A stretch of DNA of 64,000 nt from Limnephilus marmoratus (Eukaryota > Arthropoda > Insecta > Trichoptera > Limnephilidae). This document shows, piece after piece, positions 49,105-61,658 of the stretch. The notes under the pieces are model-generated. The model ran no database searches. It saw only the letters and a list, made by a program, of their open reading frames with translations, and was not told where the DNA came from. Every line of letters starts with the position of its first letter. The stretch's first letter is position 1. The position numbers and the translations under genes were made by a program. The stretch lies in the NCBI GenBank assembly GCA_917880885.1, contig OU862931.1:15356736-15420735 (forward strand), written 5' to 3'.

Positions 49105-49746
49105 AATCTGTTATTTATATTTTTGTATGAAATACAAAAGCCCATTCCTTTTGGAATATGAGGTTAACCACCAATAACAAGTCTTTTCAAGATACCAAAT
49201 AGCAGAACAGAAGTTCTTACACACCATGACAGAAGGAATGCTGCTTTTTAATGAAATTTCTAAAACAGTAAAAAAATAATTTAATCATTCTTTATAGTAT
49301 TTAATGTTATTGTAAACATCATACAATAATTCTATTAAATTTTAAAAAATAAAATTAAAAATGGAAAAATATTTGTTGTACTGACCTGTTGAAGGCACAG
49401 TCGTAAGAATAATTGGCTTAACTCGAATAAAGTGGTGTATGCAAAACTGCATTTCAATGCATAGAGAATTGAATGCAGTCAATTCAGCAGTGGCTTTATA
49501 AAACCTATTAAATAATGCATCGCCAAAGATAGCGCCATAATAGGAATCATGAAACTTGTTTGAGGTTTGCTGTGTACGTAAAACCATTTGCGATTGTAGA
49601 TATAACGATTGAGGAGATTCGAAATGATTGCAAGGCCGACGTTAGCGTAATGTACAAGTTTGGGAAAGGGATACTTCAGGCGCGAAAGAAGGAGATGGAG
49701 AGATATGTAAATACGAAGGTTAGAGAGAGTGAGCTAATATTAAAAA
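49105..49746. other. AT-rich unique stretch without recognised gene
   Basis: Short frames here (81 aa minus at 49342-49587 and 66 aa plus at 49560-49760) have no motif I recognise and overlap each other. Nothing else is supported. Confidence 0.4.
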
Positions 49747-50720
49747 CGATAAAAATTTGAAATGGAAGGAACAAATTTGTCAAGTTGTAAAAAAAAATTT
49801 TAAAATTGATTTATATATTTTTATGAATCAGAAATTTTTTATCTGTAAAAAACTTATATCTAATATATTACGCTTTGGTTCAATCAACTTTACAATATGC
49901 CATCATTAGCTGGGGATCCGCATACAAAACTAATCTCTCCCTAATTGAAGTTGTGCAGAGGCTAATAATTAAAATCATATTAAAAAAACCTTCTGACTAC
50001 CCAACGGATCAATTATTTAAGGAATTCCAAGTACCTTCTTTCAAAGATCTGTACAATAGAAATGCTTTGATTCAAATTATAAAAGAAAAAGAAAAGTATC
50101 AATTTATAACTGAAAACCGTACAAGACATAAATATATTTTTTCATGCCCAAAATTAAACACTTCCTTCGCACAAAATTTTTATACTTATCAAGGAAGACT
50201 TATTTTCAACCGACTACCGGATGAAATTAGAAAAATTAATGATAAAATCCAATTAATAAACACTGTTAAAAAATATTTTAAAGATAATCTCAAAAAAAAA
50301 AAAAAAGTTTCCGACTAATCTAATCTCAAGAATAACTTATAGCTCAGTTTCCTAGTGATACTCCATTCTTGCAAATAAGTTAAATTTTGTTTTGTTTTTA
50401 ACAACTAATTACAGTAATTCTAGATACATTATCCTAATAATAAAATTGTTTGATAGTTGATAAATACTTACAATTACATAACACCGAACTTACAACTTAT
50501 TGTTTTTTTTTACATTCACATTGTAATTTAAGAACTTATGATATAATATAGCATTTAAAAAATGTACACTACTCTTCCAGATTCAAGCTAATGCTTCCAT
50601 GGAAGAGTGGTATTAATTAAGATATTTGAACATGAACATGTACGCAAATTATTACATCATCTAAATGTACATTATATTTTATATGCGAAAATAAATAAAA
50701 AAATAAAAATAAAATAAAAA
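49747..50720 (+). mobile_element. 5'-truncated non-LTR retrotransposon, copy 1
   Basis: Homology to the minus copy at 51,320-52,876 begins at CGATAAAAATTTGAAATGG. It covers the C-terminal part of an ORF2 protein after the reverse transcriptase core (KWKEQICQVV..., then VQSTLQYAIISWGSAYKTN through IFNRLPDEIRK). A frameshift lies in the A-run near 49,790, and after it the frame is open to 50,318. The frame's apparent start is a TTG within the gene, not a real start. A 3' untranslated region with a hairpin (50571-50608) follows, then an AAATAAAAATAAAA tail to about 50,720. Clade is uncertain; jockey/CR1-like by general style. Confidence 0.8.
50571..50608 (+). other. 3' UTR hairpin of non-LTR copy 1
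   Basis: ACTCTTCCA (50571-50579) and TGGAAGAGT (50600-50608) form a perfect 9-bp stem about 110 bp before the 3' tail. The same hairpin occurs in copy 2, and a hairpin of different sequence is in the same place in the relative at 60.4 kb. In several non-LTR families a 3' stem-loop is the recognition site for the element's reverse transcriptase. Confidence 0.65.
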
Positions 50721-51134
50721 GATAGTATTTCAGCGAAAATTGGGAAAATGTTTAATTAAACATGAATCAAAGTTTAACATAAAGCAAAATTCTCGTGAGC
50801 ATTGTCTCAAATAGCATTTAATGAAACACTGTGAATTTTTTCATTCATATAACTTGTAAAATAACCGAAAAAAACGTGTATAATAATTTTCGTAGCATAC
50901 TTTGCGATTTTTTTCTATCGGTGGAATTTTATATAATTCCCGTTTCAGCGTGGGAATGTATAAATATCATCTTCAAGAATAACATATATTTTTTTAAGAG
51001 CTTTAAAACTTAAAGTATTTAAGGAAAATGTGTAATAAATCTGTAGAAATGCGCGAAGTTGGGCCTAAAGCTGGTGGACATATTAAACATATTAAGCATA
51101 CATATTATAGCATATTAATAGTTAAATAATAGTA
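50721..51134. other. AT-rich stretch without recognised gene
   Basis: No recognised coding motif. The 60-aa plus frame at 50831-51013 is rich in I, F and N and looks like chance in AT-rich DNA. Confidence 0.4.
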
Positions 51135-51267
51135 AGCACCGGATTTTTTCACCTAAGACAACTCAAGTCAGTCCGAAGAAACCTTCCTACAGAGGCAACA
51201 AAACTACTAATCAACTCTTACGTAGTTTCACCGCTCGATTACTGTAACGGCATCTATGCTAGCCTTC

Positions 51268-51275
<8 letters not shown>
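51135..51275 (+). pseudogene. CR1/L2-like RT fragment, upstream half
   Basis: The frame reading FFHLRQLKSVRRNLPTEA and then a segment ending SPLDYCNGIYASLPKY is the classic stretch after the reverse transcriptase core of CR1/L2-type elements (LDYCN motif). It stops at AAAATAT, where copy 2 of another non-LTR element is inserted, and continues in the same frame at 52,877 with QTDKLQSVFNAAARL. There is no in-frame stop in this half. Confidence 0.75.

Positions 51276-51320
<45 letters not shown>
51270..51320. repeat. (TA)n microsatellite and T-rich tail
   Basis: About 22 TA pairs are followed by a long T-rich run to about 51,355. Read on the minus strand this is the A-rich/TA 3' tail of the inserted non-LTR copy 2. 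Confidence 0.85.
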
Positions 51321-51334
<14 letters not shown>

Positions 51335-52876
51335 TTTATTTTTTTTTTTTTTATTTTAGCATATAAAATATAATATACATTTAGTAATGTAGTAATTTGC
51401 GTACATGTTCATTTTAAAATACGTTAATACCACTCTTCCATGGAAGCATTAGCTTGTGTCTGGAAGAGTAGTGTACATTTTTAATGCTATATTTAAGTTC
51501 TTAAATTACAATGTGAATGTAAAAAACAATAAGTTGTAAGTTCGGTGATATGTAAATAGTTGCTAAAAACAATACAAAATTTAACTTATTTGAAGAACAG
51601 AGTATCACTTGGAAACTGAGTTATAAGTAGTTGTTCTTGAGATTAGATTAGTCGGAAACTTTTTTTTTAGTTTTTTTTTTTTATATTATATCTAAAATAT
51701 TTTTTAACAGTGTTTATTAATTGGATTTTATCATTAATTTTTCTAATTTCATCCGGTAATCGGTTAAAAATAAGTCTTCCTTGATAAGTATAATAATTTT
51801 GTGCAAAGGAAGTGTTTAATTTTGGGCATGAGAAAATATATTTATGTCTAGTACGCTTTTCAGTTATAAAATTGATATTTTTCTTTTTCTTTTATAGTTT
51901 GAATCAATGCATTTCTATTGTATAGATCTTTGAAAGATGGTACTTGGGAATTCCTTAAATAATTGATCCGTTGGGTAGTCCGAAGGTTTTTTCAATATGA
52001 TTTTAATTATTAGCCTCTGCACAACTTCAATTGGGGAAAGATTAGTTTTGTATGCGGATCCCCAGCTAATGATAGCATATTGTAAAGTTGATTGAACCAA
52101 AGCGTAATATATTAGATATAAGTTTTTTACAGATAAAAAATTTCTGATTCTTAAAAATATATAAATCAATTTTCTAATTTTTTTTACAACTTGACAAATT
52201 TGTTCCTTCCATTTCAAATTTTTATCGATAATGACTCCTAAATATTTGATTGTGTTTGTTGTTTTTAATATTGTGCAGTTTTGGATACAATAATTTTTAC
52301 TATGTGTTTTGGAATTATCATGGATGATGATGTCAATATTTTTAGGGGTATCATTTTTGTGTATTGCAAATGGAATTACAAATGTTTTATCACCATTTAG
52401 TGATAGTAAATTTACGTCGAAGAAATTCTATAAAATATTTATGTCTTTGGTGGCTTTAAATGTTACTTTTTCCCAAGTTTTATCGCTAATTATTAATACC
52501 GTATCATCGGCATATGAAGTAATTTGGCCATGTAGTGGTTGAAAAAATATGTCATTAACATATATGGTGAAAAGGATTGGTCCTATTACTGTACCTTGAG
52601 GGATTCCAAAGTCTGATATTTCTTTATCGCTATTAATCTGATTTATTTTTACGACTTGCGGTCGATTTTTTAGATAGTTCGAAATCCATTTAATTGCATT
52701 GTCTTTTATACCTATATTGTTTAGTTTTTTTAGTAGAATCTCATGGGATATACTATCAAAAGCTTTTCTGAGATCAATAAATATACCGGCACATTTTTCA
52801 CCTTTATCCAATGATTCGTTGATGTATGAGGTTACATTAGCAATAGCATCTATAGCATCTATAGCATCATAGCATC
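51320..52876 (-). mobile_element. 5'-truncated non-LTR retrotransposon, copy 2 (nested)
   Basis: Minus-strand copy of the family at 49.7 kb, reaching further 5'. Coding begins near 52,850 with a frame containing SLDKGEKCAGIFIDLRKAF and then GIPQGTVIGPILF, YADD (catalytic box), NLLSLN and YLGVIIDKN. It continues to RKLIYIF, STLQYAIISWGSAYKT and DQLFKEF, where an extra base shifts the frame near 51,950. One stop lies between the ORF parts at 52428-52811 and 51915-52217. The 5' end is marked by a small TAGCATC-type repeat at 52,840-52,876. The 3' hairpin and A-rich tail are at left. The host RT frame resumes at ATATCAAACTGAC, sharing ATAT with the left flank, a likely short target duplication. 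Confidence 0.8.
51432..51469 (-). other. 3' UTR hairpin of non-LTR copy 2
   Basis: ACTCTTCCA (51432-51440) and TGGAAGAGT (51461-51469) repeat the 9-bp stem of copy 1 in opposite orientation with nearly the same loop. Confidence 0.65.
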
Positions 52877-53309
52877 ATATCAAACTGACAAACTTCAATC
52901 CGTGTTTAATGCAGCGGCACGGCTCATAACCGGAGTCCCTAAATATTCACACATTTCAGAACACCTTCGTAACCTTCACTGCCTCAAGTGCCCTGAAAGA
53001 ATCCAGTACAAATTGTGCTGGATGGTGTTTAAATCGATCAATGAAATGGCCCCACCTTACATCTCTGAACTATGTGTTCCCGAAAATACTGATTCCTAGG
53101 CAGTCAACACTTAATCAGCAACCTCATCAGCTATAGGCAAACTAATGGAACCTAAACGCAAATCAAATACTAAATTTGGAGATCGCGCTTTCGGAGTGTC
53201 TGGGCCGTAGGCTTGGAATAAACTCCCTCCGAAACTTAGATGCATAACAAGCCCAACAGAATTTAGGTCCAAATTAAAAACCTACCTTTTTGGACTCTCA
53301 TACCCTTAA
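52877..53309 (+). pseudogene. CR1/L2-like RT fragment, downstream half
   Basis: This continues the split element: QTDKLQSVFNAAARLITG, the HLRNLHCL segment, RIQYKLCWMVFKSINEMAP and PYISELCVP, typical of the C-terminal part of CR1/L2 reverse transcriptase proteins. A stop at about 53,097 and small frameshifts follow. A shifted frame then gives GDRAFGVSGP, LPPKLRC and FRSKLKTYLFGLSYP up to the natural-looking stop at 53307-53309. Older and more damaged than the element that split it. Confidence 0.75.
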
Positions 53310-54540
53310 ATAAAAATACCTATCTGAGAGTATCATAAAATTTTACTCTTGTTTTCAAAGTGCGCTCGTTACAAAACGTATTATGTATTATTCTTTCTTC
53401 TTACTTCTTCTGGCGCTAATCTTAAGAGCGTTTAACCAGCCAGCGGACGAAAATCCACATTTCGTCGAAAGTTGTTCTTACGATCGTGCAGGGCGGTTAC
53501 AATGAGAAAAATTAATTATTCTCCGTACCAGCTTTTTTAAATTATAACTCAATATCGAATTTATTTCAATCCAAATTAGCTTTAATTTATGCCTACATCC
53601 AAAAATGCTGAAAGGCGTGATGATAAAACTATAAAAATAATGTACTTTTTGTAATTATTTTTTGATTATAAGTATTTATCATTTTTCAATAATGTCTAAA
53701 TTTAATAAGAATGTTAAAAAAATCTGAAATATATTAGTTTGTAAGTGCGCAAATACATATACAAATGGACCAATTTTCGTCAAGAAACACATGTACATAT
53801 TTTTTAATGATTTTATTGAAACTAAAATTAAAATTCTAAAACATGCGTTTGCTAGATAATGTATTGATTTATTTTACTGCATGATTATATTATTTGAAAT
53901 GGGTGTGGTATAATACTAAATCTTTTTTGAAAATTTAATAAATCTCCCAACGACCAATGGAAAAACCTTATTATACTTAAAATTAAAAAAATTTCTCAAA
54001 TTTATTACATGCGAATGCTAGATAAAAGAACAATCTTTCGAAATCCATTTATATTTTTTTGTGGAAAAGAGTCAATACGTCTAAAATCTTTTTTGAAAAT
54101 GACGTATTTCTGGTTTGCTCTGGTAATGCCCTCTTAATCTATTGTAAATATGTAAGTTATTAAGTCTCTTGCTTTAGGTCAGCGCGATGTAGTGTATTTT
54201 AATAGATCCGCCTTAACCCGTTAGGCTAATTTGTTTGCTTTTCGGAACAAGCCTTATACGTCTCATAGAAATCGTTGTGTCTCCCTTACTATCATGGTTA
54301 GAAATGTGTAAAAGAGAAAACAACCACGCTTTATATTCAAATATGAAAGTTAACCATAAAAGTAACCAGAACCAAAGTTTCCGACCGTAATTTCAAAAAG
54401 AAAAATTTTATTAATTATCTTTACGTTAAACTACAAAAAAGTGGGTTGACTGTTGTTGGATGGGTTGGATGTTGTGTGTTGTGATTGTCCTATTTTATAT
54501 TTAAATTCATGTAGCACTGAACACTTACTTATCATTTATT
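53310..54540. other. AT-rich stretch, no gene recognised
   Basis: The first 80 bp may be the 3' UTR of the split CR1/L2-like element. The rest is AT-rich with no long frame, no RNA gene and no repeat that I can support. Confidence 0.4.
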
Positions 54541-54559
54541 TTAATCTCGATGTGTAGAG

Positions 54560-54910
54560 CCCTTTATCGTAAACTTTCGCGTCTATGCCACCTCTTACTA
54601 ACAGATCGCCATAAAATGTCTTGTCTAAAATCTCTTTGTCTGTGGCGCATAAAACTTTCTCTTTCTGTGTCTATAAAATGGCGTGTTTTGACTCTGCTTG
54701 TCATTCTACATTCTCATTCTTATTAACATTCTCTCTTCTCGATTGTCTAAACTCTGCTTGTTTAGCATTAAATCAAACCGTCTTTCACTTCTGTTACTTA
54801 ATTAGTCTCAATTATTGTTGCCAGTCAAGTGCTCAGACCAGAATCTCTGTTCAAAATTATTCACAAGAATAAACAGAATCAACATCCAGTATCACAACAC
54901 AAGTGTTTTT
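54560..54910 (+). promoter_or_regulatory. Possible solo LTR or promoter
   Basis: TATAAAA at 54672-54678 is followed 31 bp later by an initiator-type TCATTC (54701-54706) and then AATAAA at 54868-54873, with ACAACACA near 54,895-54,902. The order TATA, initiator, about 165 bp, AATAAA is that of an LTR U3-R. No partner LTR, primer site or gag-pol frame was found nearby, so a solo LTR is the best guess; a cellular promoter is the alternative. The frames over it (54621-54872 and 54815-55015) are not supported. Confidence 0.3.
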
Positions 54911-57900
54911 TACTACAATAATAACCTCAAACTACCCTCACTCTATCAATCAATGTACCGTTCCATGGTGTGGAACAGAAGGAAGCCTATAAAGCAGCTC
55001 AACCTTACAACCTGACTGCAGAATATCTGGAGAGAACCACACCTGGGAGCTGCGCAACGATAACGTTAATAATACATTTGCCTAATAAAATAGAGTGTGG
55101 TTTTTTATCATTATCTGTAATTTTAGTTAGAAATAAACGTAAAGTTAGCCCATATGTTTGCATTCAAAAATTTTATATTAAAAATTATAAAATTTGAAAG
55201 CGTACTTTATCACTTTTCAAAAACAGTTTTAGTTTTCGGATGCGTCCAGAAATATTCCATTTATTTGGATTTTATTGAAAAACGGAAATATTTTGTCCTT
55301 CCGACAAATAGGCCAGAGGTCTGAGGGGTTAACCAAAATGATGTAAAGAGCATCTAACAGGATACAGGATATGTTGTGAATTCCACAAACTAAAGAAAAA
55401 ACCGAAATGCATTTCCGTGTTGGAACCTAGTACAGAAAATAGAATATTACGTAGACACTTTGTCTAATAATAAATCCCTAAATAAAATGCATCTGAAGTT
55501 TTTTTATTTTGCGCATTGTGACACGAATACCACGTATTTCTTTGATCAAAGTTCACCACACAAGACTTCCCACACAAGTTGATAATACTGACGTCTGTAT
55601 ACCTGATTCATTTATTTGTTTATCGTAGGACTTCCGCAACATACGTAAAATTCGTGATGGATTACAACTTATTGTTGTTTGTACCTGTTATTCTATTTAA
55701 CTCCCTTACAATGCCTTTCCTTTATGCCAATGTCAGACTGTGGTACGGCCACTGAAAAAACTCAATTATTGGAAATCTGTTGCTATCGTGAATACCTACC
55801 AATAATAAAACATTTGTCGACGCCTCGATCACTATTTAACATAGAAATAGCTGTTAGCCTTACAACTAATAAATAAATATGAACAGCTGATTCCGCTTAT
55901 CCGCTTATGGGAGACAACCATTGACATATGATATCTAGACCTGCCCTGTGAGATGTACAATTCAGTTCAGTTCAGTTTCAGTGCCGGTAACCCGGGCGTT
56001 TATTTTTTTTTCAATGTGTACATAGATTTCTTTTACCCACCTCACTAGACATAGTCTGTTCCGAGGCGGGTAAATAACAATTTTTATTTAGTGAAAAAGA
56101 TATGTATCGAAATAGACATGGATATAAAAAGATAAAAAAATAATATAAGAAGACAAAATAAAAGATAAAAAAATATATATATAAAAATAAAAAATAAAAA
56201 ATAAAAATATACATATAAAAACATATGCATATACACACATGCATACCAACATAATGTTGTTATAATACATTAAATCATTATATTTAAATTTTGTTTCTTT
56301 ATATATTTCTATAAAAAGATTGCATATGTAATTTAAAATTCACATGGAATTAAATGTAAATACAGTAAATAGGTGCATGATAATTAATTAATGAGAAAGT
56401 ATAAATACAGTGGGAACATGATAATTAATGTGTATTTTGACAATGACGCCAGAAATCAAATAAAATTGGCTCAAGACCCATTTATGAAAAAGTGCGTGCA
56501 TTGTTTTACACCGTTTAGATCGCGTGGTGCTTTGTGTTCTACCTTTTAGCGGTCTTCAAGGTCTACACTGAAACTAATTTATGTGTTAGCCGTCCGGACC
56601 GCGTAAATTTTTTTCAAACAAAAATATCACACTTCCGAATATTGTGCAAGGGACACGCCGCGGACTTTATTTTTGGAAATGTAGTCAGCAAAAAAAAATG
56701 TAGTCAGCAGCATCTCAATACAAAACAAAATATATGCCTTACAGATAGCGAGTTAAGACAAAGCCGAATTTGCATTGCACTGGTAGTTTCACAATTAAAC
56801 GTGTAGTTTCATCATGAATGGAAAACATGTTCTGGTGAAAAAATATGCATTTGGAAATAAATACTATCAAAATTTACTGTCAGGTTATTCGTAACCTGAG
56901 AATGTTTATACTTATTTTCTTTTAAAATTCATATAATATGAAGTCGACTATTTACCATAATGCCGAATTTTTCATTACGAAACTACTTTCGTGTAATTTC
57001 ACGACACCAAACTCTCGGGAAATTGCTTGAAATTTATTGTGGTGAAATCAGCATGTAAGCTTTTTTTGCAATATATAATAAAATGCGTCCGCTAAGCAGA
57101 AGCGTTTTAACAACTCTAGTTTCATCACGGTCAAATTAGTTGCACGACACTAGTGTTGAAGGGCGCGACACTAATTTGCTTTAAAAAAATAAATCCATTT
57201 ATGATGAAACTACATAACAGTAATGTCACTACCTGCACGTTCAACACGCTCTTCTGTCCTGTTCAGGGTGGATCAATGCAAGACAAACTGTAAGCAGAAT
57301 TCTTGCCTGAACAGACTATGCAATAGTTATAATAGCGTATTATCCGATGTGGACATTTTCAATTGCAAACTTACTGAATATAAAAGGTCCATAAAAGAGT
57401 ATTTCTCTGATGGTTCTTGAATAATGTTATGTTTTTATTGTTTATATTTCTGTTCTGATTTGATTTATATGTACAACCTCTCTCCATGGCTACCTATGTA
57501 TTGATAGATTTTTTGTTTTGTAATTTTTCATCTTATATTAAAAAAATTGTTTTGAGTATATATACATATATATGTTTTTGTTTTATATAATTTTGGATTC
57601 ATATTCCTTTTTTATAAAATGAATTTACTTATTCTTATTATGCTTTCTCAGTAGAAGTAAAGTCACAAGGAGGAAATCCGTAATTGGTTTTATTTTGGCT
57701 ATTTAATACTATGTACAAACTGAAATAAATATAAACTGTCTATTTCCCGAAAATTAATAAATAAATAAGTAATGCAAATTCGGCTCTGTCTTAACTCGAA
57801 TGTGTATATTATGCACACATTACAGCCTTTTTTCTACAAAGCGTAGATATTGGCAGGTAGGTGCTATTATGTAATTAATTTTCCTTGTAATTGTAGTGAT

Positions 57901-60354
57901 TTAATTAACCTTTTTGCGGAAAGGAGACTATTTCTCCTGACTTTAGAATCTACGAGTAGGTGGGTACTTACTTAAATCATTTGTTTTCATTTAAATTTTT
58001 TTGTTCTTGATCGTTTGAAAGAAAGAACCTAGGAATTCGCAAAAAACCCATACTTTTTTAAAACATTTCTCGTGTGCTTTTTTTCTTCTTAGAAAAGATT
58101 CTCTCGTGACCTTCTGTACGCCGGTTTCCTCCATCGAAAACTTTCACATTTTGTTGATGGTCCACAATGTTTTTGCTTTCCGTGGCCGATATAAAACAAA
58201 AAAAAAAACAATGTGGCCCTGCCCCAATGTAGCATATTCGAACAAAATGTTTGTGGTAATGTTTGGGGTATTTTTTTGGAAACGGTCGCTGGAGACGGGG
58301 CTTTAGGTGAACACGTTGAAACAAATTGATTTTTAAGGCGCCCTTGAAGTTGTTTTCACTAGAATGGCGCTAATATAAATTATTCACTTATTGATTATAA
58401 TTTAATAACTATCGAGTAAAAATTTGTTCATCTAAAGCAGCAAAAGCCCTCGAATGCGTCAATTTCAATTTTGACTGATGTTTTCGTCTGGATTAACTAT
58501 GTAGCGATGTCATAGTATATTATATCAATGCAACCGAGTACTTATTATAATCTCGAGACGTGGCTTCCATCGTGAGCTAAGATACTGTGAAATATCATTG
58601 AATCTTTTTTTTAATTACGACAGAAGCTAGATAATCATTATTTCCAAACTGGCTAAACGAGTTTTTTAAATGAGATAATCTCTTTATTAAGTTGGGGGGC
58701 GGGTATGGGTACTGCCGCCCCGGAAACTATTTATTGGATAACCAACACCTCTGCCGTAGGTCCCCAAAGTGGTTCGCGAGTGGTTGGTTGGAGTGGTTGA
58801 AATGTTTGGTGACTAGCAATGGTGTCCGCGTTCTTGGAGTGATTAGGTCTAGGATTTGGCAGCAGATGACCTGGACACACTGAACCCTAGATTACTATCT
58901 ACCCCTCGAAGCTTTTTCCTTCTCAGAATTTCCTCTCCTTACTTTCCTTAAAAATACCCTCCACTCAGCATTCCCAAAGATGACATAGCTCCTGAGTGTA
59001 ATTATTTTCCTCTGTGAAGCTTTTCCCCTGCTTCCTGTGTGGAGCTAACGCAAAAAAAAAGATTAAATATTTTTTAAAAAATGTAGAAATCTATTGCATT
59101 TTTTGGACTTTTTCTTCCTTGCTATATTTTTTCTAAGAAACTTAAAGGATTGGGAAAATAATCAATAATTTCGGTTGTCTGTGTTATGCGTCAATTAGAT
59201 CTTAATATAAATAAAATATTATAATTAAAAAAAAAAAAAAAAAAACTGCAATATGAAATATTATAATCAATTAGAAATTTGTAAACTTAAATGTACAAAT
59301 TACTAAAATAAAATTCAAATAAAAAAAATAAAAAAATAAATCTGGATGAAATCTGTTTCAATTAACTAAAAATTTGATTTGAATTTGAGTGTCATTTTAA
59401 AACCTGGACTGATTGTTTGAAGAATTCAGTCATGCGATAAAGTACCTACCTATAATATAAAATAATATTTGTTAACACAAATTTATTTTAATTGTCATTT
59501 TCAACAGTAAAACTGATTTTTATCATGTGATTTTTCACGGGTCTGCGCTAGTAATCGAGTGGGTGCTAACACTAGTAATTTATCTATAAATAAGTCTCAA
59601 ATTATACGTTGCTTACTTGTTAAGCAATGTATTCTAATATATCCTACTTTATGATTCATTTGTGTTCAATGCAAAAATCTAGACATGGGTTTATTCGGTT
59701 TATTTATAATACTGGAACCTTCCTTCTAGGTACTCATAACTTCTCAGGTATTATTAATGATATTAAGAGGAAACTGTGTGGCTTATACAAACTTTGTCCT
59801 GACCCTGACAATAACGAACACAAAAAAAAAGAATTATCCAATTTGATGCAGTCGTCCGGAAGTTACGCGCGTACATTCATTTCGGCGATTCATTTTTATT
59901 TATATATGTATAAGAATATATAAGATATAAGACGACAGAAGATAGATTATCAGCTCAGTTCAGTTGTCCCTTTCGCTCAGTATTCGGGGGAGTAAGAGCG
60001 ACAATGACAGCAACAATTTACTTAAATATCTATTGTTCTAACCTCTCAGGGACCGGGTTTCCTCTTAAATATTGCTTTAACCTACCTGGAATACCCACTC
60101 TCAATAATTAATTGCGCTACGGGTTATAAAAAAGCATGGAGATTCAGGCAGGTATTCTCAGTATCGCTCTGGTGAAAGACCAGATTTTACGCAGAATCAA
60201 TATTAAAACGGCTTACAGATCAACTTTATGATTACATTTATTTCTTGATTGGCCTGCCAGGGATGACAAATGGGAAAAATATTACTGTTTTTTTTTGTTG
60301 TAGCTTATTCTTAAAATGTAAACACAGTTGCCAATATTGTTATATTTATGGGGA
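54911..60354. other. 5.4-kb AT-rich region without recognised gene
   Basis: I see no frame with a recognisable domain. Small items: a (TTCAG)n run near 55,960-55,980; an AAATA/TATA-rich low-complexity run at 56,090-56,225, whose minus-strand frames (F, Y and I only) are artefacts; a doubled ATGTAGTCAGCA near 56,683-56,710; the palindrome ACACTAGTGT near 57,150; a less AT-rich patch at 58,690-58,910 with a 63-aa frame of unknown nature; and a run of about 20 A at 59,227-59,247 that could be a retroelement tail. Confidence 0.4.
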
Positions 60355-61658
60355 TAATGTGGAATTCCCCAGGGGACTGTTATTGGACCAATTTTATTTA
60401 TAATATACGTAAACCAAATGTTTAAATTGTCACTTAATGGTAAACTTATATCCTTTGCTGACGACACTGCAATAATTATCGAAAAAAAGACGTGGAACGA
60501 TATTACCAATGCAGCCAATCAAGACATGAAGGTTTTAAAAAATTGGTTCGATAACAATTTACTATCTCTCAACACAGAAAAAACTTATTACATTCCATTC
60601 TCTCTACAAGAAGATGTGCCAAATAATTTAATTAACATAACAATTCATTCCAAAAATTGTGCAAATGACGGTACATGTAATACGGACTGCGCTAAGCTGA
60701 ATCATAAATCTAATGTAAAATATCTTGGAATCTTAATAGATAAAAATGTTAAATGGAAAGATCATATCAATCTCACTGTGGAAAGAATAAGAAAACTTAT
60801 CTATGTTTTCTATAACATACGAAATATTTTAAACAAGAAAACTATCAAAATTGTCTATTATGCATTAATTCAGTCTTTATTACAGTACGGCATAATTGGA
60901 TGGGGAAGGGCCTTTAAGGCTTCCTTACAGCCCATAATTATAATTCAAAGAATAATTATAAAAACCATTCTTAGGAAACCATACGCATTTCCTACTATAC
61001 AGATATTTCGGGAATTTAATGTACCATCTATTATAGAATTGTATAAGAGAAACGCCTTATGCCAAATTTATAAAGAATATTTTATTCAAAAAATTCACCC
61101 CTCAGATAGCATAAGCAATAGATTTAAAACTAATGGCTTAATAGCCATCCCTATGCTTAGAACGACCACGGCTCAGCACCACTATTTGTATTTAGGTGTA
61201 AGATGGTACAATATATTATTATCCAATAACAAAATTAATATAACAGATACACTGAATTATGAATTATTCAAAAAACAAATTAAGTCCCTTAAATTGCATA
61301 ATGACATATTGTACCCTTAATGTTTACTCTTTATGTAATTAATTAATTTACCCTTACTTAAAACAGCAATATTTAATATTACAAAAAAAAATTGTATTGA
61401 TGTTGTCCTTAAGTAACTATTTTTGTCTAAATTGTGTACCTACTTAAGATATTTATTTCATTAGTTTTTTGAAAATTGTTTACAAAATGAACATTATTAT
61501 AATTTATTTTTTTTGCATGTAAAATACTTCTCCCATAAACACGAGCTCCTAGAGCTCAACTTATGGAGTAGTAGAATAAAACATGAATTATTTTGTAATC
61601 TTGCATGTATTATCATTGTAATGTATAAACAAAAATCTTGAAATAAATAAATAAATAA
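60355..61658 (+). mobile_element. 5'-truncated non-LTR retrotransposon, related family
   Basis: Coding starts abruptly at GIPQGTVIGPILFIIYVN (60361) in the reverse transcriptase and runs open to the stop at 61318-61320. The open reading from the first ATG is 300 aa. It holds the FADD catalytic box (residues about 14-17), a KNWFDNNLLSLNTEKT segment, KYLGILIDKNVKWKDHI, RKLIYVFYNIRNIL and QYGIIGWGRAFKASL, in the same order as the family at 51.3 kb but clearly diverged. The canonical YVND after the palm motif reads YVNQ here. Everything upstream of the PQG motif is missing. The 3' UTR holds a hairpin and ends in an (AAAT)n tail at 61,641-61,658. This is the least damaged non-LTR remnant in the window. 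Confidence 0.85.
61525..61573 (+). other. Two-tier 3' UTR hairpin of the 60.4-kb non-LTR element
   Basis: TACTTCTCCCATAA (61525-61538) pairs with TTATGGAGTAGTA (61561-61573) with two interruptions. Inside it GAGCTC, CTA, GAGCTC (61543-61557) forms a second perfect stem. The place relative to the stop codon and tail matches the hairpins at 50.6 and 51.4 kb although the sequence differs. Confidence 0.6.

Noticed and set aside
56010..56270. Hydrophobic minus frames of 77 and 60 aa resembling membrane proteins
   Set aside because: They are made almost only of F, Y, I and L because the DNA is an AAATA/TATA low-complexity run.
58058..58324. Overlapping 88-aa minus and 66-aa plus frames
   Set aside because: No recognised motif, both strands open over the same bases, and no promoter, intron or homology that I can see.
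59627..59923. 98-aa plus frame as a possible small gene
   Set aside because: No domain recognised and no supporting context; composition matches its AT-rich surroundings. It cannot be excluded without transcript data.
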